A stretch of 64,000 nucleotides of DNA from Cucumis sativus (GCF_000004075.3 NC_026657.2:27312408-27376407), one strand, 5' to 3'. Positions 13,840-26,300 are shown, numbered from the stretch's first letter. The notes: generated by a model not told the origin, from the sequence alone. Numbers and translations: made by a program.

Positions 13840-14352
13840 AATCTTTTAGCTTTCCATATAATTGCTTACCATCTTACGTGATCGATTAACTTTCTACCTT
13901 CAAACAATCGTTTACTTTTTACACGATCAACTAACTAACTTTCCATACGATCCTTTAACAAAATAGTCATAACTTTACTTTTATTAAATAAATGATAAAA
14001 TAGATGTAATATATATATATATATAATTAATTAATTAATTAATTCGAAATGAGTTGAGTTGAATCAAAATTTTCAACCCAACCCTGATCCATATAATATG
14101 GACTGGATAATCCAAGTTGTCGGGTTATTTTTATACTCCTAGATGTAGCAACAAATTTCTATTTTTTTTTTTGTCATTTTTCAAATTATGATCGTCTTCA
14201 ATAGTAAACGACCAAATTCATCTTCAAAAGTCCTTGTTCATAAGAAAAGCAAATTAAATGTTTATGATGGTGAAATTTTTTAATGTGAACTCGGTATTAC
14301 GAGCTAATAAGTTGTACACAATCTACACATTTGAGGTTGTTTATATATATAT

Positions 14353-14583
14353 ATGATCGATTGAAAACAAAAAATCATGATTTAAAAAAAAACATAAATG
14401 CAAAACTGCAGTAGAAAAAAAAGATGGAAATGAAAAGAAAAATTGTAGAATAAGAGAAAATGAATGACAAACCAAACATATTTTTTTAAAAATAGCTGAT
14501 TTCATCTACTTTTTATTTTATTATCTGAAGGGTAATTTGATTTTGTATTATATTTATGAAAATTACTTAAATAAATTGAGATA
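14353..14583 (+). repeat. Dispersed repeat family, copy C
   Basis: It shares ordered blocks with 56128-56352: a GATTGAAAACAAA block, then GAAAAGAAAAATTGTAGAA, then a CAAACCAAA(C/T)ATAT-like block, and near the end TATTATATTTATGAAAATTA. Order and spacing match, so the two are old copies of one element. No coding capacity was seen. Confidence 0.7.
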
Positions 14584-14776
14584 GGAACTTTTAAAAGTTA
14601 TATAATAATTTAATTTCCTTTTTCAAACAAATATTTTAAAATTCACAATTGATTCGATTTTGAAAATTTGAAATCAGATTTTCACATATGATTTTGGTTT
14701 TTAGAATAAATTGGAAACACAATAGTGGATTATGAATTAAGTGAACATAATTATAGTTTACCGTTAAATAACAAAT

Positions 14777-14781
14777 GCGGG

Positions 14782-14824
<43 letters not shown>

Positions 14825-14849
14825 GCGTGTTCGATCCACGCTCACCGCA
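14777..14849 (+). tRNA. tRNA-Phe (GAA)
   Basis: A 73-nt cloverleaf. It starts GCGGGGATAGCTCAGTTGGG and has anticodon loop CTGAAGA (anticodon GAA), T arm GCGTG-TTCGATC-CACGC and 3' end TCACCGCA. This agrees with the usual plant cytosolic tRNA-Phe, including the non-Watson-Crick 5-68 pair in the acceptor stem. The leader reads AACAAAT, a plant-style CAA motif just upstream, and a T-rich stretch follows the gene. It is intronless. Confidence 0.96.
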
Positions 14850-14907
14850 TACATTTTTCACTTTTTGTTTTGGTACTTGGAAAGTATTTGTTAAAAAAGG
14901 AAAAAAA

Positions 14908-14980
14908 TGGAGATGCGGGGTATCGAACCCCGTACCTCTCGCATGCAAAGCGAGCGCTCTACCATGTGAGCTACATCCCC
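14908..14980 (-). tRNA. tRNA-Ala (UGC), second copy
   Basis: Identical in all 73 nt to the tRNA-Ala gene at 11655-11727, with anticodon TGC in loop TTTGCAT. Reading minus, the leader carries CCACAAA (CAA motif) directly before the gene. The trailer begins with a run of seven T residues, a good Pol III terminator. It lies 58 bp from the tRNA-Phe gene, in convergent orientation. Confidence 0.95.
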
Positions 14981-15798
14981 TTTGTGGCGTACTAACTATT
15001 TTATATTTAAATATCAATAAAAACAATTACCTACCAAAGTTCAAGACTATTTCTAATCAAAATACTGAAAACCTAAGGGATATCATAATGCATTAACAAT
15101 TAAAAACAGAAAAATAAAATTGTGAAGCGAGAAAACAGTGGAAATGACATGAAGTTGAAAATTATTAGAACGGAATGAGTTAACGTTACAAACTAAGACC
15201 TAAAACGCTAAATCTAAACATAAATTTTATGTTACATTACATAATATTCTCATTCTATTACAATACTCCAAACACCTACTTAAAGGATTAAAAACAAAAC
15301 GATACTAAATTAAATTAAGTTTGAGGAGACTCCAAGTCAATTGCATTTTACATCATGTTCTAAAAACAGATTTAACAATGTAATAAATAAACATTACATA
15401 ATTTTGTCTTCCTTACCATAAACTTTTTGAAAAGTTAGTTGTGTAACAATTTCGACGTTAATATTGGTATAATATCTTTATTTATGTTTTATACACGAAA
15501 TTATGTATTGTTTCGGTGCATAACCACTTTTATTAGATAAAAAAAATGGTAAAATCTTCTCGTTTTTCTCTAACTTTGGATCATGTGATTGTTTTTTTTT
15601 TTTTTTTTTTTTAATGTAAACAACACCAGGAGATTATTTAGTTTTTATATTACACATCATGCAGCTTGCATAGAATATAAGAGTCCGATGCACCAATTCA
15701 ATGTGTAGTCATTGCATTTCCAGTGGTTTATAATATAACACCACCCACTTATTATTATTATTATTATTTCTTATATAGAGAGAGAGAGAAAGAGAGAA
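14981..15798. other. Intergenic DNA and probable 3' UTR of the next gene
   Basis: AT-rich DNA between the tRNA genes and the stop codon of the minus-strand membrane-protein gene, whose 3' UTR should occupy the part nearest 15798. It holds a 21-nt T run (15592-15612), a short TTA microsatellite (about 15751-15768) and a GA run (about 15777-15797). No other gene was seen. Confidence 0.6.
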
Positions 15799-18700
15799 CT
15801 AAAATGTTTTGACAAAAGCATGAGGAAATAATCTTGGCAGAAGTGAATATTTTGCCTTCACAATTAGAGCATATATTCCATAACAGGGGATGTGAATCAC
15901 TGCTAAGCCAAGGTACCTGTAGTGCAAAATATCACACATCAAATATCTATGTTCAAATGGTATGTAAAATATTAAACATATTCTACTATATTAGCTCGAA
16001 AGGGAAATCCCGTGTTCAAGGTACCTACGATGCCCTTTCTTTTTCTTCCATTTTTTGAACTTAAAAGCAAAAGGAAGTGTTGATAATATACATAAACTAT
16101 CCAAAACAAATCTTAACCGATTAATTTGTGTTTTTGAGCTTAGTGGTAACTTAACATGGTATCCAAGGACGAATTCTCAAGTGAAATTCTTAACTTTCAT
16201 CTATGTATTTTCTTCAAAGACCGTTAATATATAAGAAAATAAATTATCAATTATCAATTTAAACTTTTGGATTTAGTGCCATTTTGACAAGAGTTGTAAT
16301 CAGCACTTACCAGAGAGGAGCCCAAGGTGTACTGAGCTCAAAGAAAGGATATGGCCACCTGAGGTAAGTAATCAGAAGTCTGTTGTTTTCTCTCTTTTGA
16401 AAGATACTAAAAGGAAACTCAAGAACAAGAATCAATTGCATACCAATTCACACAGCACGCGTGCACGGTCCATTGGAAAACGACATAGAGACCGCCAAAG
16501 GCCACGAAGTATGCAAAACCACTGAAAGGAAATGACTGCAAAAGCGAAGCATTTCGGTTTAGCATGGACAAGAAATTGAAGAGTCTTTGTGATCCAAAAA
16601 GTGAGAGAATATGAACTTTGGTTTCTTCTTGAACATGTGATACTTACAAGGCTATTGATAGCAGTATCTCCAAGAAGAAAAACAGCATTCAGAGCATGGA
16701 TGGAACCAATCAACTGCCAAGAACAAATAACACAAAAGAAATGGAGGTGAAGTATGCAGTGGAAACTAGAATGTTGTTCTACACTAGTGTAAGATGAAAA
16801 GAGTTTTGAGGGATTCAAACTGTTATTAACATAAATGTAAACTCAACAAAAAGTATGCATAGTTTTATAAATTCGGCTAAGAGAATGGCTTTTAACAAAT
16901 GTAGAGATAAAGCACATCAAATTTACTCTTGCTTATCAATTCAAGCACTCGGATGTAGCAGTGATTCAATATAGTATCAAAACCAGTGATTTTAATTTTA
17001 TTTGCATGCGTCGTGTGTTTGGGTTTGTGCCGATATTTGAGCCTAATTTACACTATCTTTATAGCTCAAGCACGTAGATGTAGTAGTGTGATGATTTAAC
17101 CATAACATGCCAGACCAAATGAAACTTGCTGTAGATTGAGATTTTATCATCCATATAACCTGTTACTTCCATCAATCTAATGCAACAAAATATAAGAAAA
17201 TTATCATAGTGAGCGCAGCTCAAGAAAATAATAAGAAGACCTACATCAAGCATAATGAATTCCATTCAACTAGAACCTTCCTCTTCCAAAAGTTGTAATA
17301 TTACCCTTCAATATAATAAACGTTTCAAAACTACCTTGGAATCGGAATCTGAGTACCAACTTCAATTCTAGGTTACCAGAGCACTATTTTCATCCAACAT
17401 TCTAATGAATTTTTACTTCAAGGTTAGTTTTGAAGCATTTATGAAAAGTCAATAGTAATATTACAACTTTCGAGAGTAATTTTGTTTTAAAAGTTGAGAG
17501 GCACTTTTTGTAATTTAGAAGATAGCCGTATACATAATGTAATAGTAGTGCATGTTATAGTTTCTACAGAGTATATGTTCATCTTAACACAATCCAAAGA
17601 ACTAATAATGTGAAGTTATGCATGATAATGAAGTTATTTAACCAAGATTTTTGGTCACCAAGCTTGATTAAGATTAAAAGGGAACTAAGAATAAGAAGGA
17701 TTCTGAACTACTGAAAAGATTGTGTTACAGGCTGATAATCAAATTGACCAAGGAAAGTCAATACACACCAGGCTGACTTGGAAATTTTCACCAAGTAGAA
17801 ATGGCACGAGAAGGCACCAAAACACTACGTCGGTTAATACAGAAGCACCTGCTGCTGCCTGCAATGCATAAAAAGTACAGGTAATGCAAAGGCTCACAGA
17901 AAGAAGAAGAAAACGAGTATAATGTCGCAAGTATTCTACAGATTCTTCTAAAAGAACAACAAACAACTTTTATTAGCAATGGCATAACGCAAAAGAGGAG
18001 ACGAGATCCTCAAGAACCGCCAATGAGCTTAAAATTTGTTGTAAAGGGTGAAAAGAGGGAACTCAGAAAACTCTTTACAGAAAGAAGTTCAACTTAATTT
18101 GATAGAGTCCAAATTTTCCATCTTCATGAGCTATGATGCATCAACCAAGCAATTTAGCAGCAATGCAGGCACTTATGAAGTATTATATATAGACCCACTA
18201 AGCAACAGAGATATATTGAGGATAGACACATATACATAAACTATTCTGATCAAAATGTTGAGGAATAACAAAAGATCGTAGTGTAGAGAGGTGATTTGGA
18301 ATGAACCAGATATGCCATTTGCATAAGAGTTCCTAAACATCCTGCTTTCTCCTGAAATTCCTGTTGAGCACATTCGTTTTGCACTTTTATGGTATCCTCT
18401 TTGACAATGTCTACATTCTTTTTCAGATCTTTTTCCATGAGTTTAACATCCTCCTCGTTTTTGGAATGGGTTTTCCTGGAAGGACACCAATACCCATATG
18501 CAGATACAACTGTCCCCAGCTGCAAAGTAAACAAGAGTAATCAGAAAAATTTTCAGGCAAAATAACTAACTTCAAATAATTTGTAAGCACTCTAAACAGA
18601 ACTTTTAGATAAATTATTAATTTGGTTTCATTTGGGTCCCTATACTCATACTTACTGAACTTTCAACTTTATTCCAATGATTTTAAAACTTCTAACATAG

Positions 18701-19793
18701 ACCCTAAAATTTGATTGAACCTCACAAATTGCCTGTCATCGTTCGTAGAGTCGTTACAAGTTGTACTAATATTAAGTATGTGGCAATGAGCTAATGTTTC
18801 TTATTACGGCCTATTGTCGAGTGAAATAAGTGAGAATGAGCATATTGAGAAACTAAAAAGATGAGGTTTAACTAATTGCATAACTAAGTTTAAAGTTAAT
18901 ATGTGCTTGGAGTATAAAGTTTTAAGATGAAATTTCTCCGTGGAGGTGAAGGTGTGAAGGGGCTATTTGGCCCACCAACTTTGTAAGTTGGTGTTAAACG
19001 ACTAACTTCTACTGTAAACGTTATTGAAGTTTGTATAATTATTAAGGAAATATGTTTTTAATTTTTTTCTTTCTATTTTGCATATTTATCGAATAACTCC
19101 ATCTTCGATTACACTTCATATACAAACTTGCTAACACTAACATATTAACTGCATCCTTTGTAACTCAACTAAGTGATAAATTGAAAAATGTTAACATTAT
19201 AAGTACATTAAAACTAAACAATTAAAGGGACTACATTGAAACTCAACCAAAACTATATGAACCAAATTGATAACAGACATACCGCAAAATAGATTGCTAC
19301 TAAAGCCATTGTCCACCTACAAAAATCAGTTCCGCCAAAGAAACAAAGAATTAGACAAAAAGAAAGAAAGAAAAAAAGAGGAAAAACCCAGATAGTTTAA
19401 GAACTCTTGTTCCAAACTTATTCATGAAAATCAATGCTAAGTCCTTCACGTTCCATTGTTTCCCTACAAACCAAGTCAGGGAGAAGACAATTTAGAAGTG
19501 AATTAAACTTACTGAGTGTAGAAAAAGAAGACAAAAGGTCCATGCAAGGCAACAATCTCATACAGTAACTGAACACAGCAAACAAAAGCAAAAGCCCTGT
19601 AAAGTAAAAGCCATAAAGGACTAAGATGCCTCCAATGAGTAGACCACAAATCAGAGAGAAGCAGAGGCTTAGCCATTGACTTCCTGATGAATTTCAAAGC
19701 AAAAGCACATGGAATGGCGATTATTAGACCACAAACAGGAACTTGCCATCTGACCCAATACCGCCACCCTTCTTCCACAGGCGATTCGAACAT
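15799..19793 (-). CDS. Rolling-stone-like multi-pass transmembrane protein
   Basis: Eight exons on the minus strand: 19793-19513, 19316-19283, 18519-18307, 17858-17769, 16713-16648, 16535-16444, 16358-16311, 15916-15799. All introns are GT-AG and phases join exactly, giving 313 residues plus a TAG stop. The protein starts MFESPVEEGWRYWVRWQVP and has several hydrophobic segments, roughly residues 17-32, 55-85, 94-115, 180-200, 208-222 and 230-250, with another near the C terminus. A charged loop of Lys and Glu lies near residues 123-160. The motif WWPYPFFELSTPWAPLWY followed by HIPCYGIYALIVK is typical of the plant family related to Drosophila rolling stone (Arabidopsis At1g10660/At5g62960-type). 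Biochemical function in plants is not established to my knowledge. The start is the first ATG with the conserved N terminus. Confidence 0.88.
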
Positions 19794-21767
19794 TTTTAAG
19801 AGAAATCAAAGACGAATCCTCCAACCCCTCAAGCTGAAATTGGGTGAAGGATGGGCTTAAGATCAAATAGGGAAATGGGGTTTGGTTGTTGTTGATGATA
19901 TAATTAATGGGGAGTGGTCACATAAATTTGGATGCCTGTGAGGTTGGAAGAGAAGCAGGAAGTAGCAGTTGGTAATACCAATCAGCAGATTCGGCACTGT
20001 GCAATTTGTCGCTTCTTGAGTGGTAGAGTCGATTGGATTCGATTATGGGCCTTCCTTACGATGCCAATTGCCATGCCAATAGCCAACCCAACCATGGTTT
20101 TTTCTTTTTCAAGTCCGAGAGATGTAATCCACTCACAAATGATATTTCATAAATATCCCAAAATTAAAATGTAGTTTATAGTTACATTTTGACTTTATTT
20201 TTAAACAAATTTAACCATAATACTTATTTTGATCTTACCCTAAATATTTAATTGTAAATTCAATTAAATATTAAAAATATCAAATTTGTAATTAATCCTG
20301 TAACTAATACTTGATGTTATGGTTCAATCAGTATTATTTTATACTTCCATTTATATGGTATTTATCCCTTCAATTTATAAATTCAATTGTAATGCTTTTA
20401 TCTCTTAATTTTCTTCTTCATTATATAATATAAGATATATATTTGTAAATTGGCTAAATATACCTAAATGCATGTCACAAGTAGTAAGTGAAATATACAT
20501 CTTACTACAAATGAGATCAAAATTACGACGACGTAGGGTGTATATTATATAACGACCTTAAATTCATGTTTGTTTCAAAGATAATTATAGTAGATAGCAC
20601 AATGGAAATGAAATTAGAATATAAAATACCGTAGAATTAGGATGAGAATTTGGAGTCATCATACACATATCTAGATATCTCAAACATGGGATAATCTTTA
20701 AGCTTTCAAGTCTTAATCCTTTATACACATTGTATCACGTTTACATTTAACTGTCGGTAGAAGATTTGGTAAGTTTATCAACTATTATTTAAAGTTTCTA
20801 TGTATGACTACGAGTGATGCTAAATGTTCAGGTTCTTCATTTGAAAGATACATATTGGTCTCTGCTTAATATTAAATCGTAATTACCAAAATACTGAACT
20901 GATGTGATCATCGACATAACTCAATCAATCTAATGGTCAATCTCATGTTGGTGAGAACTTGTGCCAATCACACCATCATGTGATGACCCTCTCTCTTACC
21001 TTCACCAATCAATTCATCCAATTCCTATTCCTCACATATGCAGTCTTCATAGACATTAACTTCATCTCCAAAAACCCTCTTTGTAGATGCACCATTTTTT
21101 TTTTTTTGCTTCATATATATATCGAGTGGGTAATGGATTTTGTTGTTCAAACTCGTAGACTACAAATAATTATACAAGTAATTTTTGTCGGCAAATAATC
21201 GTTTATAACAACCCAAAAAGTGTGTCATAAAATATTATTATTAACGAAAGCACATTTCTTAGTCGTAACACAACAATAATAAATAGATTTACCAAAAAAA
21301 TTATTATTTTAATTTGCGTCCAACTATTTCTCTAATAATTTATTTAATATATGTTTTATTTTATTTAAACTCCTTTCCCTCGACAAAAATCCCAAAATCA
21401 CCAATCTAAACCATCTCCATCTCCATCTCCACCGGCCGGCCACACAAAACTCAAAAGAAGGTGACGTTTCGGCCCACGGCTCGACACACAGAAGCTCACG
21501 TTTGGATGGTCCAATCCACTCCGACGAGGCTAGCAAACAGTGTCCATTGCTCTTATCATTCTCGAACTCAATCAATCCAATCTCCCATTGCACTTTTGGG
21601 GTAGTCAAAGCCTAATTCTTTAAAGATATTAGCCTTATCTATATTTGATTATTTTCAATTAGCTCTTTTAATTAGCATTTTGGGGGTGTTCCATTTGTGT
21701 GCCGGCGGTGTGTCTACAAATTCTACCGAGTTCTCTCCGGCCTCATTCTCTCTCCCTCGTTTAAGGA
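19794..21767. other. Upstream region of the membrane-protein gene and intergenic DNA
   Basis: The part next to 19793 is the promoter and 5' leader of the minus-strand gene. Beyond about 20160 the DNA is AT-rich without recognisable genes. A more GC-rich patch at about 21410-21760 includes a CCATCT/CATCTC repeat and leads into the eS28 pseudogene; its last part may be the original 5' leader of that ribosomal gene. Confidence 0.55.
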
Positions 21768-21945
21768 ATGGAATCCCAAATCAAGCATGCTGTTGTGGTC
21801 AAAGTAATGGGTAGAACTGAATCTAGATCATCAAAATCGTTTCATAGTGATGATCAAAATTGGTTAATTTGCTGATGTTGTGTTTAAGTTTCTTGATGAT
21901 CAAAATCGTTATTATGAGGAATGTCAAACCCTCACTTTACCAATT
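21768..21945 (+). pseudogene. RPS28: Broken 40S ribosomal protein eS28 (RPS28) copy
   Basis: The ATG at 21768 opens MESQIKHAVVVKVMGRT, which is the conserved N terminus of plant eS28 (about 65 residues, a small-subunit ribosomal protein). After residue 17 the frame diverges. The next hallmark, KFLDDQNR, appears at about 21887-21910 in a different frame, and the following MRNVK (21914-21928) appears in yet another. A trace of the next LTL stretch may follow. Two frame breaks, a scrambled middle with GATGATCAAAAT twice, and loss of the end show a non-functional copy. The middle holds no GT-AG interval that would restore the family sequence. Whether it is retro-copied or a duplicated gene cannot be told, because a plausible 5' leader is also present. 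Confidence 0.82.
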
Positions 21946-23142
21946 TGCAGTTGCTGAATGTTATGTTTATCCCCTTTTTACTTTTATCTTCACAATAGAA
22001 TGGCTCTTATCATTTTTTCCTCTTTTATGTGTGGTTTTAGTGACATTTTGGTTCTAAGCCAGAATACCTGAACTTGGATGAGTACTTTCATTGAGTTTTG
22101 AAACCATCTATTTCAAAGTTTTGTGGCCGTTTGCCAACTGCTCAAATTAGCATTTTTGGGGGTTCAATCTTTCATGATCTTTCATAATCTTCCAACCTTA
22201 TCCATCATGATCTTCAAATCTGTTCCATACATTTTGGGGGTGTTGTAAATTAACCGAACAAGTTTAGTTTTGTTAAATGGTGTTGGAAGGAATAGAGGGA
22301 TGTAACATTGTATAGCTTAATGAGTTTTTTTTTATTTTTATTTTTTTTTTATCAAAAGGAAATTTCCAGGAATTGTATGGTAAGATAATCTTCTTTGTTC
22401 TTTATGTTCTTTAAATTTTTTATAGAATACTATCACCAGAACAAAACACAGAAAATGAAAGAGTGATATTGATAAAATGGTTGCGGTTGTTCAATCTTTC
22501 ATAATTTCTTGTTCAAATTTTCGCCAAATAATTAGTTGGTTACTAAACTTTGTCTAAAAGGGTCTGTACAAGCTTTGTGGAAGATGAGAATGAATGATCT
22601 AATTTGGTTAGCACTTCAAGGAAGTCTGGAAACAGTGGGTAGGCCTCCAAAGAAGGGTCCTAAAATTAGTATAATTTGCTTAGGTTTGGGGATCGGCCTC
22701 TTGTTTCTCTGGTTTTTGTAATTAGTTTTATTCTTTTTTCTTCTCCATGAAAGAAGTTGATGATCATGAGACCATCCCTCACTTGTTTAGATGTCAAATA
22801 AGTCTTGATTTGTTTTGAGGATTCTGTCACTCTTTTGCAGAGAACAAACTTATGAAAGATGAAGCATTGAGAAATGGTTGGCATCGGGAATCTTACATGT
22901 CCTGTCCTGTTACAATGCAAAAGCTTCATGATCCTTCTTTTGTTTCTAGTAATACTCTTCGTCATTAACTGTTATTGGGGTATTTTTCTAAGAATTGAAT
23001 TGTAGGTGATATTTTGTGGCAATTGTAGGCAATTGTTTTTGGGCTTTTCATTCATCATTTGTGTGATATTTTGCAATTTACATATAGCTTTGATTCTAAA
23101 ATATGGATTTCTAACTTAGGTACTTTAAGCGTTGTACTTATT
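21946..23142. other. Intergenic DNA with unassigned coding-like scraps
   Basis: The phrase CATTTTGGGGGTGTT or a near copy occurs at about 21678, 22152 and 22231, so the area around the eS28 copy is itself repeated. A 42-codon frame at 22840-22968, preceded by CTTTTGCAG, has mixed non-repetitive amino-acid content (ending SSNTLRH), and another at 22536-22721 contains GRPPKKGPK. I recognise neither; both may be fragments of old genes. Confidence 0.4.
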
Positions 23143-23286
23143 ATGGATCGAAGTTGGATAAATTTAAGAGATCAAGCTTCTAGTGAATATTATGATGGTG
23201 TTGTTAACTTTATCGAAATTGCAACTAATTATTTAGACGAAGAGGGAAGAACAAGATGTCCTTGTTCAAAATTAATGGGAGGTTAG
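23143..23286 (+). pseudogene. CACTA transposase-associated domain fragment
   Basis: The frame starts MDRSWINLRDQASSEYYDG and continues to RTRCPCSKLMGG, then stops. The MD(R/K)SW start, the SxEYxxGV stretch and the RCPCxKC-like motif are typical of the plant transposase-associated domain at the N terminus of CACTA (En/Spm) proteins. Only about 46 residues remain and the second Cys of the motif is lost. It is related to the domain at 61297. I saw no terminal repeats nearby, so this is an orphan scrap. Confidence 0.8.
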
Positions 23287-25655
23287 TGATCGTATAAGAT
23301 TCAAAGAATTATCTTAAAACCCTAAATCCTAAACATCGTCTTAAGATAAGATTGCGATGGTTTGGATCAATTCTAGTTAGCTTATCAAACTCAATCACAA
23401 ATTCTTCATATACAAAGACACATCTTAACTATAAATTTTGTCCATCATCTTTCAAATTAACACCACGTTAACAACATAAATATGCAAGGCATTTAGAAGT
23501 GAATTAATTAAGATAAAAGCTGCATAAATAATTATAAAAAAAAAAAGTGAAGTATATTGGATGCAATAATGAAGATAATTGAAAATTAAGAAGGCAATTC
23601 TATGAAATTTCCTAAAAGGTTTGAGTACTTGGTCAACCTTATGAAAAATGTAGATAGAAATTCCAATTTGCAATCACGAAGATATTCAATTGATCCGAAA
23701 ACAAAGATGATGGTCGTCGAGACTGATTCTCATGTATGAACTTTTTTCCTTCATGCATGCCTGTGCTAACTCTTTTATCAAAAACACTTGTAATTTTTAA
23801 ATGCATTTATTTATCTTTTTCAAAGTATTAAATACAATATTCATTCTCACACGTAAATTAAAGGATTTTTTTTTTCAGAAATAAAAATAAAGTTTAAAAC
23901 TCTCCTAAATTTAAATCCTAATATTTCTTGGCTTCCTACAAAAGATGTCATATTGTGAATGATCATATCCATTTTAAAATATTACTTAAATTGACATGAA
24001 ATTATAATACATAGCTAAATAAAAATAATCATCAATAATATTGGACACACTTTTTTTATAAACATTTCACTAATCACTGTGTGGTAGCAACCCAATTTAA
24101 ATAGATTTACAACTTGAAGTTTCTAGATAAGATATAATTGAAACTCTTTTAGAAAGTCATAAATATAGTTAAATAGATGTCATATTTACGATTTATAATA
24201 CATTCATTTTTTTCAATACATACATTAACTTTTTTTTAAAAAAAGCCAAATCATTCCAACTTTGGTTTCACTTAAAATTTTCACATTTAAGCTGCGTTAA
24301 AGGTATTTAGAAAAAAATCTTAACAAACAAGCTTAAATTAAATAAGTTAGAATCACTTTTAAGTAGCTACTCTTAAATTCTTCTAAAAACAGGTGAAATT
24401 TCTAGTTAATCTTTAGTTTTCAATTTTATACTTTCTTATTTAGTAATAAAAAGTTGATTAGAGATCTATTTTAGTTACTATATTGAAAATGAGATGTTTT
24501 TATATTTGTTTACGAAATACTCTAACATAATTTACTTCTTCTCACAGCTGATTATTCTAAAAGAACAACTTGCAATAATTATTTTGAAATTTACAACAAT
24601 CTTAAACAAAATAAACTTTAAAAGCATCTAATATGCATTTAATGAACCTTCAATTAATTAAATTAAAAGGTTGTCAATGAATTTTCAAGTTTGTTTTTAT
24701 TTAGTCCTTATTTGGTCTATGATATGTTTTTAAAAAACAAATCTTTATTTAGATATGAATTCATATTTGTAAATTTGAAAAGATAAGAAGAAATCAAAAT
24801 TAAGTGCTAAAATCAAGTATTATTTGAAAGTTTGAGGATGAAATCAAGTATTATTTTTCTTAAATGAGATATTATTTCCTTTTTGCTTAGAACGAGTTTA
24901 ATTTATTTCCAAAGCCACCAAAGTTGATTGAGAGAATACATAAATAAATGAAAATGATGGAATTTTGGTAAAATGGAGATAAATGCAGAGTTGAATATGT
25001 TGTGAGAGTGAAGGAAAGTTGTAGTATAACTTAGTCCCATGTGCTTTCTTTTCAACTTTAATTACTTTTATGTTTCTCAATACTTCCATTTCTATATATC
25101 TATATAAAAACCATGCATATTTGTTTTCAAAACTAACACTATCAATCGTTTTTTATTTATTTATTATCTCTAATAAGATGTGATAACTTAGAAAATATTA
25201 GAGCGTAAGCACCGAATGAAAGTTCGTTTAATGTTGATATCATTATAACCACACAATGTTAGATTTTGTAAACTCCATCATAAAAAAGGTGACTTTTTTT
25301 CAAATATCATAAAATTAATACCATGCTCGATTTGTTTGAATGAGAATAGTGATGGAGTCATGAATTAAATTAGCCTCAAAATTAGATAACCAATCAACGC
25401 GGCAGTTCATAATGATACAAAAAATATATATATAGATAGAAAAGTAGAAGGTGGGATTGGGTGGGTCTAATTTTATTAATAAATTGAAAATTAGTTTTAT
25501 TCAAAAGCATTCAATTTTAATAAAAGCTATGTGAATTTCATTTGCTATGTGTTTATGAGTGACATTTAATTGAGTGATGTTATGTATTGCATTAAAATCA
25601 TAGTTAATGACACACTCACTTTCTGTCAACAAATTCTCCTATACTTCACTTCATT

Positions 25656-25657
<2 letters not shown>

Positions 25658-25688
<31 letters not shown>
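25658..25688. repeat. 31-nt T homopolymer
   Basis: An uninterrupted run of T. It could be the A tail of a minus-strand retroposon, but no body was recognised. Confidence 0.9.
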
Positions 25689-25691
<3 letters not shown>

Positions 25692-26033
25692 GATTAAAAA
25701 TAATAATGAAAATTACCAAATATGATATAAGAAATAAAGAAAATCACTTTGTTGTTGTTGTTATTATTATTGAAACTTTGAGGTTAATTTATTGGTTGAC
25801 TCCCATAAATGACATTTAAGACAATAATCATGGGTATACCTATTAAGGGGTCAGACATACATGTTTCCTCACATTCCTGATTTTTGTATTTTAATATTAG
25901 TTTTGAAGTGTCAAATTATAATATATATATTAAATAATGCACATTTTTTACTATATTCTGCCTTTGATATAGTGGTCGTGCCCCGTTTAAAATCTCAAGG
26001 TCTTGAACTCAAAATAGAACAATTGCATATTTT

Positions 26034-26300
26034 GTAATTTTTTAAAATTAAAAGTTATCACTTATAGATTCTATCAATGATAACTTTCTACTTTTTTTAC
26101 CGTTACGAGTTTTTCTCGGTTTTGTGTTTTATAAAATTGACAACTATTGTCGATAGCAACTATCATTTGTAGTAATTGATAATTGCTATAAGTTATTATC
26201 ATTAATAGATGTCATCGATGATATTTTTCAATTCGAAAAACTATTGGTTGCTATTATTGAATATCTACTATGGTGATAGCTTCTATTAGTGATAGTCAGG
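26034..26300. repeat. Degenerate CTATCA/TGATAG repeat cluster
   Basis: Short self-complementary phrases such as TCTATCAATGATAAC, GATAGCAACTATCA, GATAGCTTCTATTAGTGATAG recur in both orientations over about 270 bp. This pattern suggests transposon subterminal repeats. No coding remnant was found with it. Confidence 0.55.

Larger units (their letters stand above)
11728..14776. other. AT-rich intergenic DNA between tRNA genes
   Basis: No gene was found. The stretch holds the AAACGATCGTTTAG-type fold-back (13773-13839), a TA run followed by AATT units (about 14009-14044) and one copy of a dispersed repeat family (14353-14583). The remaining open frames are short, very AT-rich and match nothing I recognise. 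Confidence 0.6.

Noticed and set aside
11502..15000. Possible CRISPR-like or satellite array around the tRNA genes
   Set aside because: There are only two tandem copies and scattered tRNA genes; no regular spacer-repeat pattern exists, and this is plant nuclear DNA.
14751..15096. Overlapping open frames on both strands with CGERGSNTRPSDLQSD-like peptides
   Set aside because: They are translations of the tRNA-Phe and tRNA-Ala genes; such peptides are common false predictions over tRNA loci.
21324..21608. 94-residue minus frame with an RWRWRWRW stretch
   Set aside because: The repeat arises from a CATCTC simple repeat; there is no known domain and no splice partner, so I did not call it a gene.
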